From the NCBI RefSeq assembly GCF_044377145.1, contig NZ_JBILJQ010000013.1:1-64000 (forward strand): a stretch of 64,000 bases of DNA, given 5' to 3'. Under the pieces are notes generated by a model. That model was not told the DNA's origin. It was given only the letters and a program-made list of their open reading frames with translations, and searched no databases. Positions 46,406 through 56,700 of this stretch are shown here, piece by piece. Origin of the DNA: Aquimonas sp044377145 (GTDB taxonomy: Bacteria; Pseudomonadota; Gammaproteobacteria; Xanthomonadales; Xanthomonadaceae). Each line of letters opens with the position of its first letter. The stretch's first letter is position 1. Made by a program: the position numbers and the translations under genes.

Positions 46406-47365
46406 GTGAGCAAGTCCCCCGCCCGCTTCTACTACAAGGGCAGCCGCCTGAAGCAGCTGCGCGCGTTCTGCAACGCGGCTCGATTGGGCTCGGTGACGCG
46501 TGCCGCCGAGGCCCTGTTCCTGAGCCAGCCGGCGGTCTCGCTGCAGTTGGGCGCGCTGGAAAGCGAGATCGGCGTCAGCCTGTTCGAGCGCCACGGTCGC
46601 CGTCTCAATCTGACCCGCGAAGGGCAGGTTCTGTATGAGCTGGCGCGGCCGCTGGTGGACGGTCTGGATGGCCTGGAGACCGCCTTCCAGAGCCGACTCA
46701 AAGGCCTGGAGGGCGGCGAGTTGAACATCGCTGCCGGCGCCTCGACCATCCTGTATCTGCTGCCGCAATTGATCGCCGACTTCCGCCGCAGCCATCCCGA
46801 TGTGCAGCTGCGCCTGCACAACGTGACCGGCAAGGATGGACTGGCCCTGATCCGCTCGGACGAGGTCGACCTCGCGGTCGGCTCGATGCTCGACGTGCCG
46901 AATGACATCGACTACGCCCCGCTGTATTCGTTCGACCCGGTATTGATCACCCCGCCGGACCACCCGCTGGCGCGGGCCGGGGATCCGACCCTGGAGGATC
47001 TCTCGCCGTACGGACTGATCCTGCCGCCGAAGCGCCTGACCACCTACCGCCTGGTTGATCTGATCTTCCAGCAGCGCAAGGTGCCGTACACGGTGGCGCT
47101 GGAGGTCGGCGGCTGGGAAGTCATCAAACAGTACGTCGCGATGGGCCTGGGCATCAGCATCGTCACCAGCATCTGCATCAGTGAAGCCGACCGCGCGCGC
47201 CTGTTCGTGCACAACATGCGCGAGTACTTCCCGCCACGCAGCTACGGCGTGGTGATCCGCAAAGGCAAATACCTGAGCCCGCAAGCGCGCGCCTTCGTCG
47301 ACCAGCTCAAGCCTTCGGCCTTCGCCCGCGGCGGCTACGACGAGGCGGGGCATTCGGAGCGCTGA
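46406..47365 (+). CDS. LysR-family regulator, CysB-like
   Basis: 319 residues from GTG 46406. The winged helix-turn-helix is at about residues 15-75 (LKQLRAFCNAARLGSVTRAA, LFLSQPAVSLQLGALESEIG, LFERHGRRLNLTREG). The effector domain resembles CysB/Cbl-type regulators (GGWEVIKQYVAMGLGISIVT). The inducer is unknown. Its position 13 bp after oleD, on the same strand, suggests it is coexpressed with the olefin genes; whether it controls them cannot be told from the sequence. LysR genes that act on neighbours are more often divergent. Confidence 0.88.
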   Translation: MSKSPARFYYKGSRLKQLRAFCNAARLGSVTRAAEALFLSQPAVSLQLGALESEIGVSLFERHGRRLNLTREGQVLYELARPLVDGLDGLETAFQSRLKGLEGGELNIAAGASTILYLLPQLIADFRRSHPDVQLRLHNVTGKDGLALIRSDEVDLAVGSMLDVPNDIDYAPLYSFDPVLITPPDHPLARAGDPTLEDLSPYGLILPPKRLTTYRLVDLIFQQRKVPYTVALEVGGWEVIKQYVAMGLGISIVTSICISEADRARLFVHNMREYFPPRSYGVVIRKGKYLSPQARAFVDQLKPSAFARGGYDEAGHSER

Positions 47366-47454
47366 GCTCGCCGGGGCTGTCCAGTCTCGACCCGGGTCCG
47401 CCAAGGTCGGCCGGGTCAGGTTCCGGCCAGCGTTTCAGCAGCGCCGGTCAGCGC

Positions 47455-47817
47455 GTGCCGATATCGCCAGTCGCCGGCACTTCTACGCGAACGCCATGCG
47501 CCAGGTCGGAATCGACTGCGCGCGCACGTCAGGCCCAGCGGCGCGGGGGTGGCGTCGAGCCGATCACGCTGGAGCGAGCGCCGCTCGCGTTGGTTTTGCG
47601 GATCGACCAGCTGGTGCAGCTTGATTCGGCATTGGACCGTCTGGCCCAAGCCGACCCGCGGCTGGAACAGATCAGCGAACTGCGAGTGTTCGGCGGACTG
47701 GAGGTGGGTGGGATCGCCGATTTTCTGGGCGCGTCCGAGCCCACGACCCAAGGCGGCATCCGAGTCGCCAAGGCCGTTCCAGACAAACTGACCGGACCTG
47801 GCCCGCGCGAGCATTGA
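47455..47817 (+). pseudogene. Decayed ECF-type sigma factor fragment
   Basis: From about 47600 the plus strand encodes LDSALDRLAQADPRLEQISE then LRVFGGLEVGGIADFLGASE, close to region 4 of a sigma-70-like ECF family common in Lysobacterales (LDPRxAxVVELRxFGGLSxxEIAxxLGxSxxTVKRDW). The recognition helix is damaged (SEPTTQGGIRVAKA) and region 2 is absent, so it is a relic. The rest of the 642-bp gap 47366-48007 holds nothing recognisable. Confidence 0.6.
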
Positions 47818-48007
47818 CAGGGTCAGACACAGACAGACCCGTGCGAAGCGGATGGCAGACCTGCACGATTCTCCAGCCAGGAGCGGGATGCCCCCGAATG
47901 GCGTTGCGCGCGCAGAAGGGCGAGCTTAAGCATCACCAACACGGCGCCAGCCGCTGCGAAGGTCTCAGCCGCTGGCGGCGATGAGGCAGGCGAGCAGCGC
48001 AGGGAGA

Positions 48008-48730
48008 TCAGCCCGGCGACAGCGGACCCACGGCCGCGCGGCAGGTAAAGAACCCGTTCAGGCTCAGCCGACCGCGACGCGGGTCTGGATCGAGCCGCTC
48101 AGGACAGTGGATGTCGCCGCTGTGGAACAGATCGCCGCGGTAGACGATCAGCCGGTTGTAGCGCGGCGCCACGCAGGCCACGCGCTCGAACCAAGCGTTG
48201 CCGGCGGTCATGTAGCCCGGCTGCAGATCGTAGCGTGCGCGAAAGTCGGCGGCCGGCAGCCGGCCCGAGTCGTACAGCAACCGATCCATCTCGACCGGAG
48301 GGCGCAGCGGACGGTAGAACGCAGTGCCGCCCAGCGCGGCTTGGTCAAACAGATACAGCACGCTGGCCGCGACACAGGTGGAAGGCTCAAGGCTCAGGCG
48401 GTCGCGGTGGCAGATCCACTGCGGTGGCGACAGCTGCTCGGGCGCGCGCGTCACCAGCGCCAGCCGGCTGTGCGCGCGCAGGGTGCGCCGTGCGCCCAAG
48501 GCGCTGCGGGCATGCTGGTTGAAGAACTCCACCAGCCGAGCGGTGATGGCCGCCGACAGCGCAAGCTCGGGGCCGGGATACGCGTTCCACGGCGCCTCGA
48601 CGAAGTCGGCGCGGTGCTGCTCGGCCAGCGCGACCAAGCGCTCCGGCTCAGCCAGTACATCGTCGAAGACCAGGCAGACCTGGCCATCGTGCAGGGGCAG
48701 CAGCTGGCGGCTGGGATTGGGATTGAACAC
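48008..48730 (-). CDS. DUF6445-like protein, possible Fe(II) oxygenase fold
   Basis: 240 residues. The pattern HRD (His108, Asp110) in WICHRDRLSLEPST, followed by GTAFYRPLRPP and later YRGDLFHSGDI (His203) and an arginine in RRGRLSLNGFF, fits the HxD...H plus Arg arrangement of 2-oxoglutarate/Fe(II) oxygenases, and the sequence resembles proteins named DUF6445. The substrate is unknown. The start is GTG at 48730; the first residues (FNPNPS) are encoded by a GGGATTGGGATT repeat unit, so the true N-terminus may have been altered by the repeat. The esterase gene lies 65 bp upstream on the same strand. Confidence 0.65.
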   Translation of the reverse strand: MFNPNPSRQLLPLHDGQVCLVFDDVLAEPERLVALAEQHRADFVEAPWNAYPGPELALSAAITARLVEFFNQHARSALGARRTLRAHSRLALVTRAPEQLSPPQWICHRDRLSLEPSTCVAASVLYLFDQAALGGTAFYRPLRPPVEMDRLLYDSGRLPAADFRARYDLQPGYMTAGNAWFERVACVAPRYNRLIVYRGDLFHSGDIHCPERLDPDPRRGRLSLNGFFTCRAAVGPLSPG

Positions 48731-48795
48731 GGGCGCGGGTTCGGATTTCGATCTCGGGAACGGGGATTCGACCTTGGCCTGCGGCGCAGGCTGGG

Positions 48796-49770
48796 TCAGT
48801 CCTTGCGTGCGTCGGAGGCGTGGTGGGCATCATCGCCCGGCGGCGGCCCGAGCAGAAAGCGCAGCGGATCCGCCAGCCGCGCAGACCAGGCGGCTTCGCT
48901 GTGATCCGCGCTGAGATAGGCGCGGCTGCTCCACTGTGCCGTTGGCAGAGGCGAGGCGCGGAACACCCCATCCACCTCGGCCTGCAAGGGTGGATAGAGC
49001 GCGTCGAGGGTGATGGTGCCGTGGTCCATCCAGATCCGCTGCGCACCGAGCTGGGGCAGGCGATCGGCCAGGTAAGCGCGCATCGCCGCCGGGAACGGGT
49101 TGTCATCGACGCTGAAACTGCCCGGCCAGTGGGTCGACAGCGCCGCCGCACCGCCGAACTCGTACGGATACTCCAGCAGCGCATACAGGCTGATCAGCCC
49201 GCCCATGCTGCTGCCCATCAACAGAGAGTCGGCCGGCTGCCGCGACACCGCATAGCGGGCCTGCACGGCCGGTTTGAGTTCTTCGACCAGATAGCGCAGA
49301 TAGGCGTCGGCGGCCGGCGGAGCCGAGAACAGGCGCTGTCCGGGCTCGCGCTCCAGTTGCAGCAATGCCTCACGCGCCGAGGCCGGCAACGCTTCGAACA
49401 CCCGCTGCGGGAAGTACTCACGATGGCGGTGCTTGCCGCCGTTCCACACCCCGACCACGATGAACGGACGCAGCGTGCCGGCATCGATCAAGGCCGCTGC
49501 ACTGCGATCGATCTCCCAGGCCTGGCCATTCCAGGTGGTGCTGGCGTCGAACAACATCTGCCCGTCGTGCATGTACAGCACCGCATAGGGCGCTGCGTCC
49601 GGGTAGCTCGGCGGCAGCCACACATCCACGTGGCGCGGCGGCAGATGGCGGGAATCGATTTGCGGCAGCCGCTCGATACGGCCGAATTCGGCCTGCGGCA
49701 GAGCGACTTCCGCATCGGAGCGAAGCGGTGCCAGCAGACACAGCGCGAACAGCAGGGCAAAGTGCTTCAT
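48796..49770 (-). CDS. Exported alpha/beta-hydrolase esterase
   Basis: 324 residues with a signal peptide (FALLFALCLLAPLRSDA) from ATG 49770. The esterase D / enterochelin-esterase-like fold is clear: VDVWLPPSYPDAAPYAVLYM then HDGQMLFD, the nucleophile elbow LLMGSSMGGLISLY (GSSMGG serine) and a C-terminal histidine in YLSADHSEAAWSARL. It likely hydrolyses an ester in the periplasm or outside the cell; the substrate is unknown. It precedes the DUF6445-like gene and may be cotranscribed with it. Confidence 0.88.
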   Translation of the reverse strand: MKHFALLFALCLLAPLRSDAEVALPQAEFGRIERLPQIDSRHLPPRHVDVWLPPSYPDAAPYAVLYMHDGQMLFDASTTWNGQAWEIDRSAAALIDAGTLRPFIVVGVWNGGKHRHREYFPQRVFEALPASAREALLQLEREPGQRLFSAPPAADAYLRYLVEELKPAVQARYAVSRQPADSLLMGSSMGGLISLYALLEYPYEFGGAAALSTHWPGSFSVDDNPFPAAMRAYLADRLPQLGAQRIWMDHGTITLDALYPPLQAEVDGVFRASPLPTAQWSSRAYLSADHSEAAWSARLADPLRFLLGPPPGDDAHHASDARKD

Positions 49771-49943
49771 CGGCAGACCTCCGGAAAACAGGCGCGGCGT
49801 ACGCTGCAACCCGAAGCGGTCGCAGCTTTGGTCGGCGACGCCCGCGCCCGGCAACACTGATCCAACCCCGCCTGCACCAAGTTCGCCCCGACCCCGCACC
49901 GCGGGAAATTCTTGTCGCAAGCATTGACTGAAGGAGCAGCCAA

Positions 49944-50900
49944 ATGGACGAACTTCTGCGCGCGGGCCGACAGCTCGACTGGATCGGGCTGGCCACCACC
50001 TGGGGCCTGCGCATCACCGGCGCCCTGGTCATTCTGCTGGTGGGCCTGTGGCTGGCGCGGCGCATGTCGGGCACGGTGCGCAAGCTGCTTGAGCGCGCGC
50101 GGGTCGAGAGCATTCTTGCCAACTTCTTCGGCAATCTCGCGCACGCGGCGGTGCTGGTGCTGGTACTGGTCACCGCGCTGGATGCGCTCGGCGTACCGCC
50201 GACCTCGTTGCTGGCCGTGATGGGCGCGGCTGGCCTCGCGGTGGGCCTGGCGATGAAGGATTCGCTGTCCAACATCGCCGCGGGAATGATGCTGATCGTG
50301 CTGCGCCCGTTCCGCATCGGCGACGAGGTGCAGATCGCCGGCATCACCGGCGTGGTGCAGCAGGTGCGCTTGTTCCAGACCATACTCACCAGCGTCGAGA
50401 ATCACCAGATCACCTTGCCCAACAGCCAGATCACCGCCGAGCCGATCACCAACTTCACCGCCAACGCGACCCGGCGTATCGATATTCCGGTCGGCGTGGA
50501 CTACGGCAACGACATACGCGGCGCACGTGCGGCTCTGCTCGGCTTCGCGCAGGCGCATCCGAAGGTGCTGGAGGCGCCGGCCGCCGATGTGATCGTCAGC
50601 GAGTTGGCCGACAGCAGTGTCAATCTGGTGCTGCGCGTCTGGGTCAATACGCCCGACTTCGCCAGCACGCGTTCGGACCTGCTGGAAGCAGTGCACTCGG
50701 GCCTGCCACAGGCGGGCTTCAGCATTCCGTTCCCGCAGCAGGATGTGCACCTTCGCCTGCCGGAGAACTTCGCTGCCCTGCTCGGCCGCGCGCCGGCTGA
50801 GTCGAATGAAGCAGCAAGCACGCTCGCCGATGCGCAGCCCGCGCATGGCGCTGATGCGGGCCACAGCAGGATTGATCGGGAAGCCGCTCACCGCGACTGA
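49944..50900 (+). CDS. Small-conductance mechanosensitive channel, MscS family
   Basis: 318 residues. Three membrane segments (ALVILLVGLWLARRM, AVLVLVLVTALDALG, LLAVMGAAGLAVGLAMKDSL) end in the pore-lining TM3 with the Gly/Ala pattern AAGLAVGLA, then the beta domain LRPFRIGDEVQIAGITG and the LPNSQI segment typical of MscS. It releases solutes on hypo-osmotic shock. The cytoplasmic tail after residue 285 is low-complexity. The gene is convergent with the GH133 gene and overlaps it by 13 bp. A GAAGGAG ribosome site precedes the start. Confidence 0.93.
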   Translation: MDELLRAGRQLDWIGLATTWGLRITGALVILLVGLWLARRMSGTVRKLLERARVESILANFFGNLAHAAVLVLVLVTALDALGVPPTSLLAVMGAAGLAVGLAMKDSLSNIAAGMMLIVLRPFRIGDEVQIAGITGVVQQVRLFQTILTSVENHQITLPNSQITAEPITNFTANATRRIDIPVGVDYGNDIRGARAALLGFAQAHPKVLEAPAADVIVSELADSSVNLVLRVWVNTPDFASTRSDLLEAVHSGLPQAGFSIPFPQQDVHLRLPENFAALLGRAPAESNEAASTLADAQPAHGADAGHSRIDREAAHRD

Positions 50901-53377
50901 TCGCCGCTGACGATCGCGCGCAGCACATCGCGGCCCCGCAGCATCGGGAACGCGGTCGATGGCGGCGGCGGAGTCGCGAGATCGAGGCCCTGCAGCATCG
51001 CCTGCTGGCTCTGCATCACGGGCTGCGAGTCCAACACGAGGCCATCGAGCGCGGCCACGCGACCGTCCCAACGTAGCGTGCGCGGCTGCGCGCCGAGCTC
51101 GAACGCGAGCCGCCGCCGGCCGTTGTCATCGGTCAGCAGATCCAGCTCGATCCGGCGCGCGCTGCCGCTGAGCGCGGCGAACTGCCAGACCCAGGCTGCG
51201 CCCTCGCGCCGCACCTGCAGCTGCAGCGATTCGCTACGGCCGAACGGCAGCCGGGCACTCAGCGTATGCCAGTCTTCGGGCAGCGCCGGCACCAGGGCCA
51301 AGGTGTTGCGCAACAGGTTGGGCCGGAAGCCGAGGTAGTCCTGATACGCGTTGCGACTGAACTCGGCGACGCTCCACGACTGAGCATAGGTGCCGCTGGG
51401 CCGCGGCTGCCCGGTCGCATCCGGGAGCGCATCGAGCAGCTCGCTCATGCTGCCGCGGGTGCCCGAATGCAGGATCTGCCGCGCCAGCTCGCTGCTCAGA
51501 CGCCAGGCCAGAGCCTGCTGGCCGTATCTGTTCAGTGCCGTGACGGTGAAGCCGGCGTTCCAGCCCCACACCGTGCCGTTGTGATAGGCGGCATCCTTGT
51601 GGTGGAACGTAGGATTCTCATGGCGCGGATGGAACTGCGGATGCGCGGGATCCAGCGAGGCGATGCCGTAGGGAAACAGCAGGTGCTCGACGCTGTCGCG
51701 CAGCACGCGTGCGGCCACGTCTTCGGGCAGCAGCGGCGTCCACGGCACGCTGATCAGCATCAGCGCGTTCGGCCGCCGCGCCAGATCGCGCGAGCCGTCA
51801 GCGCGCAGACGATCGGCGATCCGCGCGCCGTCCCAGAACCGCGCGAGGAGAGCCGCCCGCGCCCGCTGCGCCTGATCGCGCCAGGCCCGCAGTTCGTCCG
51901 CCCGCTGCGCAGCATTCACCGATCCGGGCTGCGCACTGGCGAGTTCGATCGCGCTCTCCAGCGCGGTGATCCACAGCGCCTGGATCTCGACCGCGCGATC
52001 TCCGCGCGGTGACCAGGCCGGGCCGTGCTCGAACACCCGCGCATCCATCCAGGTATCGGCATCGGCGTGACGCAGCAGGCCGTCGGCATCCAGATGCCGC
52101 TGCGCGCCGTCGATATACACCCGCGCGAGCTCGACCAACTCAGCGGCGAACTCGACATCACCGCTGTAGCGCACGTACTCCAGCCCCGCGCGCAGCAGCC
52201 AGGGCGTGCCGTCGACGGTGTTGTAGATCGTCGGCTGATTCGTCGCCACGCGGTTGGGCACGCGGCCGTAGTCGGGCGAATCGGGATCACGCTGCTGGCG
52301 CTCGGCAAACGCCGCCAGCACCGCGCGCGCCTGCTCGAACTGTCCGGACACCAGCAGCGTTCCGGGCAGCGCGATAAAAGTGTCGCGCCCCCAGTTGTCG
52401 CGGAACCAGGGCAGGCCCGCCCAGATGCCGGGGCCGTACTGGTCGACCACGAAGCTCAGCGCGCTGGCCTGCGCCCACTGCAGGGCGCGGTTGTAGTCGG
52501 CATCTGGCGTGATCAGTTCGGCCGCGGACAGACGCGCATGCTGCAGAACGCGCTGTGCGCTCCAGCTGTCCGTTGCGGCCAGCGCGCGCGCCGCAGCCAG
52601 CGCCTGCGCACGGCTGTCGGCGTAGGCGATGTGCACGGTCAGACGCTCCGCGGGCGCGGCGCTGGAGAGCCTCAGCCACGGCGCCTGCGCGGATGGCTGC
52701 AGCACATCACGATCCCCGCGCGTAAGCCGCGGCGCAGTCTCGATGCGCAGACTCTGGTCGGCGCTGATCGCGATCCAGTCCGGATGGCCATCGACTGCGC
52801 TGGCCGCGGGCGGCACCAGCAACAGGGCGCCGGGCGCGAGCTCAAGCCGATAGCCGGCGAGCCCTGCGCCCCACAGCGGCAGCAGGGACAGCTCGGCCGC
52901 GGTCTCGCTCTCCACGCGCAGGCTGAGCGCGGCACGGCCGCTGTGCAGCAGCAGGCAGTCACGCGCGCCGGCATGCTCAACGCAGTGGCCGAACGGAACA
53001 ATCCGCTCGCTTTGCGCGGCCTCGCGCGGCAGGCGACGGCCATCGATAAACGCGGCGCGGTCCTCGAACAGGCTGGCCTCGCCGATGCGATAGCCAACGC
53101 CACCGCGGTAGCCGTGGGTCCAGCCCTCGTAGTAGCCAGCGCGGTTGTCGCCGGCGACGAACTGCGCGCGCTGGTCGGGTGTGATCGCCATGGCGGCGAA
53201 GAAAGCATCCGCATCGTGCGTCGCAACCTGCACGGGTGGGGTTTGCGTCAGCAGCAGCGGTGGCGGTGATTGCTGCAGGCTGGCGCAGCCGGCCAGCCCC
53301 AGGGCGAGCATGCATACAGCTGCGGCGGCGGTGCTGTGTCGTCTGCGATAGGCGGACGGTGTTGAGCTATCGAACAT
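50888..53377 (-). CDS. Lipoprotein amylo-alpha-1,6-glucosidase-like (GH133) enzyme
   Basis: 829 residues. The start at 53377 leads into a lipoprotein signal with lipobox LGLAGC, so the enzyme is membrane-anchored outside the cytoplasm. The N-terminal 250 residues are a beta-sandwich; the rest is an (alpha/alpha)6 barrel: WAGLPWFRDNWGRDTFIALPG and TIYNTVDGTPWLLRAGLEYV, DADTWMDA, and YHNGTVWGWNAGFTVTALNR are characteristic of glycogen-debranching amylo-1,6-glucosidases. It removes 1,6-branches from alpha-glucan. It is divergent from the pullulanase gene across 381 bp that hold a shared operator-like site, so the two are probably coregulated. It overlaps the convergent mscS-like gene by 13 bp. 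Confidence 0.88.
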   Translation of the reverse strand: MFDSSTPSAYRRRHSTAAAAVCMLALGLAGCASLQQSPPPLLLTQTPPVQVATHDADAFFAAMAITPDQRAQFVAGDNRAGYYEGWTHGYRGGVGYRIGEASLFEDRAAFIDGRRLPREAAQSERIVPFGHCVEHAGARDCLLLHSGRAALSLRVESETAAELSLLPLWGAGLAGYRLELAPGALLLVPPAASAVDGHPDWIAISADQSLRIETAPRLTRGDRDVLQPSAQAPWLRLSSAAPAERLTVHIAYADSRAQALAAARALAATDSWSAQRVLQHARLSAAELITPDADYNRALQWAQASALSFVVDQYGPGIWAGLPWFRDNWGRDTFIALPGTLLVSGQFEQARAVLAAFAERQQRDPDSPDYGRVPNRVATNQPTIYNTVDGTPWLLRAGLEYVRYSGDVEFAAELVELARVYIDGAQRHLDADGLLRHADADTWMDARVFEHGPAWSPRGDRAVEIQALWITALESAIELASAQPGSVNAAQRADELRAWRDQAQRARAALLARFWDGARIADRLRADGSRDLARRPNALMLISVPWTPLLPEDVAARVLRDSVEHLLFPYGIASLDPAHPQFHPRHENPTFHHKDAAYHNGTVWGWNAGFTVTALNRYGQQALAWRLSSELARQILHSGTRGSMSELLDALPDATGQPRPSGTYAQSWSVAEFSRNAYQDYLGFRPNLLRNTLALVPALPEDWHTLSARLPFGRSESLQLQVRREGAAWVWQFAALSGSARRIELDLLTDDNGRRRLAFELGAQPRTLRWDGRVAALDGLVLDSQPVMQSQQAMLQGLDLATPPPPSTAFPMLRGRDVLRAIVSGDQSR

Positions 53378-53681
53378 TTTCCCTGCCTTTGAACAATCGC
53401 CCGTCTCGCCCAAGGCCGCGGAGAGCAAGGCATTCTTCAGTCGCCTCGCCTGACGCAGGATTACGCCGTCCAAGCCCGGGCTTCGCCTCGACCCAATCAC
53501 CGCGCAGTCGCCGAGCAAGCGCTGCAGCCTGGGCCGAGCACAGCCCAGCCCAAGCTTCGTGACTCAGAGCGCGCGCGATGATCGAAGCGCGAGCGTCGTC
53601 GAGTACATCCCGCCCATGGGTCGCCAGCGCGTCCGCTCGATGCTAGCCGCGAAGCCCGCAGATTCCGTGCTGCAGCTGCGA

Positions 53682-53695
53682 CACATACGTATGCA
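53682..53695. promoter_or_regulatory. Operator-like site upstream of the pullulanase gene
   Basis: CACATACGTATGCA fits the palindrome TGCATACGTATGCA at 12 of 14 positions. It lies 63 bp before the pullulanase start and 305 bp from the divergent GH133 start. A 13-of-14 match lies before the GH13 alpha-glucosidase gene at 56895-56908; no other match was noticed in the window. A LacI-family regulator of maltodextrin use would be the usual binder (inference). Confidence 0.55.
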
Positions 53696-53758
53696 GGCCA
53701 CGCTGGGCTCGCGCACGGCTAGGATCGGCCCTGACCCGTCCCACCATGGAGCACTCCG

Positions 53759-56700
53759 ATGCGCGGAATTCTGCTGCTCGATCGCGCGCGGCGCCGCGTC
53801 GACGCGCTATGCCAACTCGGCGTTGCCACACTGCTGCTGGCAGTCCTCGCAGGCGCCGTCCGCGCCGATGACACACTGCATGCCGACTGCGATGCCACCG
53901 AACACTTTCGCGTGCTGGCGCCCTCGCAGCTGCCGGCCGATGCGCAGGCGATCTGGCTGGATGCGCAGCGTCTGCGCTGGCCGCAGGCGCCGGCCGCGGG
54001 CCAGATCGTGCTGCTGCATTCGGATACCCCGATCAAGCTCGGGCCCCAGTCGCCGCCGGAGAAGTCCGTGCGGCGGATCGAGCTGTCGAGCCGGAGCAAT
54101 GTGGTCCCGTTCGAGCAGTTCCGCCGCTTCCTCTGGTTCGGCGGCGGCGCCGAGTTCGTGCTGCCTGAGGACATCGACGCCGCTGACCTGCTGCGCGGTG
54201 ATCTGCGCATCGCCTCATTCGACGCTGAAGGCCACATGCAGGCGCATACCCGCGTGCAGCATGCGGCAGCGCTGGACGCACGCTTCACCGCGGCGCTGGA
54301 CGTGCCGCTGGGCGCGGTGCCAACGGACGCTTCGGTGCGCTTCGCGCTGTGGGCGCCGACCGCGCATCAGGTCGCGGCCTGCATCCACGCGGACGACAAC
54401 GGCGAGGCGCAGTCCGCACATCTGCTCGATCGCGATGCCGCCAGCGGCGTGTGGTCAGCGAGCCTGCCGCAGGCGCGTATCGGGAGCTACTACACCTACC
54501 TCGTCGACGTGTTCGTGCCGGGCCACGGTCTGGTGCGCAACCGCGTCACCGACCCCTATGCGCTGGGTTTGGGCGCCGACGGCCGCCGCGCGATGGTGGT
54601 CGACCTGGATGACGCCCGTTTCAAACCGGCCGGATGGGACACCCAGGCGCGCCCGCCGGCACCGGAAGCCAATGTCGACATGGTGCTGTACGAGCTGCAC
54701 GTGCGCGATTTCTCGCGCGATGACGACAGCGTTGCGGCTGAGCATCGCGGCCGCTATCGCGGCTTCAGCGACCCCGCAACACGCGGCATGCGCCATCTGC
54801 GTGCGCTGGCTGAGGCCGGGCTCAGCGATGTGCATCTGCTGCCGGTGTACGACATCGCCAGCATCCCGGAAACCGGCTGCGCCGAACCACAGATCGGCGG
54901 CGCGCCTGACAGCCCCGCGCAGCAGGCGGCCATCGCCGACATCAAGCACCGCGACTGCTTCAACTGGGGCTATGACCCACAGCACTACAGCGTGCCTGAA
55001 GGCAGCTATGCCTCCGACGCCAGCGATGGCGCGGTGCGCATCCGCGAGCTGCGCCAACTGGTGATGAGCCTGCATTCACTGGGCCTGCGGGTCGGGCTGG
55101 ATGTGGTCTACAACCACACCAGCCACGCCGGCCAGCATCCGCAGTCGGTGCTGGACCGGATTGTTCCGGGCTACTACCACCGGCTGAATGCGCAGGGCGC
55201 GATCGAGCGCAGCACCTGCTGCGAGAACACCGCCACCGAGCACGCGATGATGGCGCGGCTGATGATCGACTCGGCCGTGGTGTGGGCGCGCGACTACCGC
55301 ATCGACGGCTTCCGCTTCGACCTGATGGGCCACCAGCCCAAGGCGGCGATGCTGCGGCTGTCGCAGGCCGTGGATGCCGCTGCCGGCAAGCGCATTCCGA
55401 TCATTGGCGAAGGTTGGAACTTCGGTGAAGTCGTCGACGGTGCGCGCTTTGAACAGGCCAGCCAGCTGAGCCTGGCCGGCAGCGGCATCGCTACCTTCAG
55501 CGACCGCGCACGCGATGCCATTCGCGGTGGTGGCGCGGCGACCAAGGGCGCCGAGCTGCGCACGGCGCTGGGGTGGGTTCATGGCCGGGATTTGGCATTG
55601 GGGATTGGGGATTCGGAAACGCGCGAGTCTGCCGCTTTGTCTCCCCTCTCCCCTCGTGGGAGAGGGGCCGGGGGAGAGGGGGCGCATCGCGAGAGTCCTC
55701 CCCCTCTCCCCAACCCGCCTTCGCTTCGCTCGGGCTCCGGAGAGCGTCGGCTGCCGCAGGCAGCCGACACGCGCTCTCCTTCGCTTCCCACGAGGGGAGA
55801 GGGGCTTGAATCCGCTACTTCGGTTGCGTTCGCCTCAAGCGCGAACTCATCGCAGACGAAACCCGAATCCCGGATCCCGAATCCCGGCTCCACAGCCGAC
55901 CTCATCCATGTGGGCCTCGCCGGCAGCCTGCGCGACTACCTGTTGACCGGCAGCGATGGTGTGACGCGGTCGCTGGCGGAGTTCGACTACGCCGGCCAGC
56001 CGGCGGGTTACGTCGCTTCTCCGAACGAAGTCGTGAACTATGTCGAGAACCACGACAACCAGACTCTGTTCGACATCAATGCGCTGCGGCTGCCGCAGGA
56101 CACCTCGGCCTCCGAACGCGCGCGGGTGCAGCTGCTGGCGGTGGCGCTGAACATGTTCAGCCAGGGCGTGCCGTACTTCCATGCCGGGGTCGAGGTGCTG
56201 CGCAGCAAGTCGCTGGATCGCAACAGCTACGACAGCGGCGACCATTTCAATCGGCTCGACTACAGCGGCGCCGACAACGGCTTTGGCCGTGGCCTACCGC
56301 CGGCCTGGGACAATCGCGACGACTGGCCGCAGCTGCGGCCCTTGCTTGCCGATGCGTCGATCAAACCGGATGCCGCCAACGTCGACTGGACCCGGCGTGC
56401 CTTTCTGGATCTGCTGCGTCTGCGCGCCAGCACCGCGCTGCTGCGACTGCGCAGCAGTGAACAGATCGGCCGGCGTCTGAGCGTTCTCAACACCGGCCCA
56501 GCCGCCGTGCCCGGCGTGGTGGCCGCGCATATCGATGGCGACGGTCTGCAGGGTGCTGGCTTCGCCGCGCTGATCTACGCGGTCAATGCCGATACCCGCG
56601 CGCAGCGCATCGAGGTGCCGCAGGCGCGCGGCCTTCCGTTCGTGCTGCACCCGCTGCACGCGGCGGAGACCGCCGCGGATCGCCGGCCGCAGACGGCGCA

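Noticed and set aside
53559..55064. 501-codon plus-strand frame overlapping the pullulanase start
   Set aside because: Different frame from the real gene; cysteine/arginine-rich composition typical of a shifted frame.
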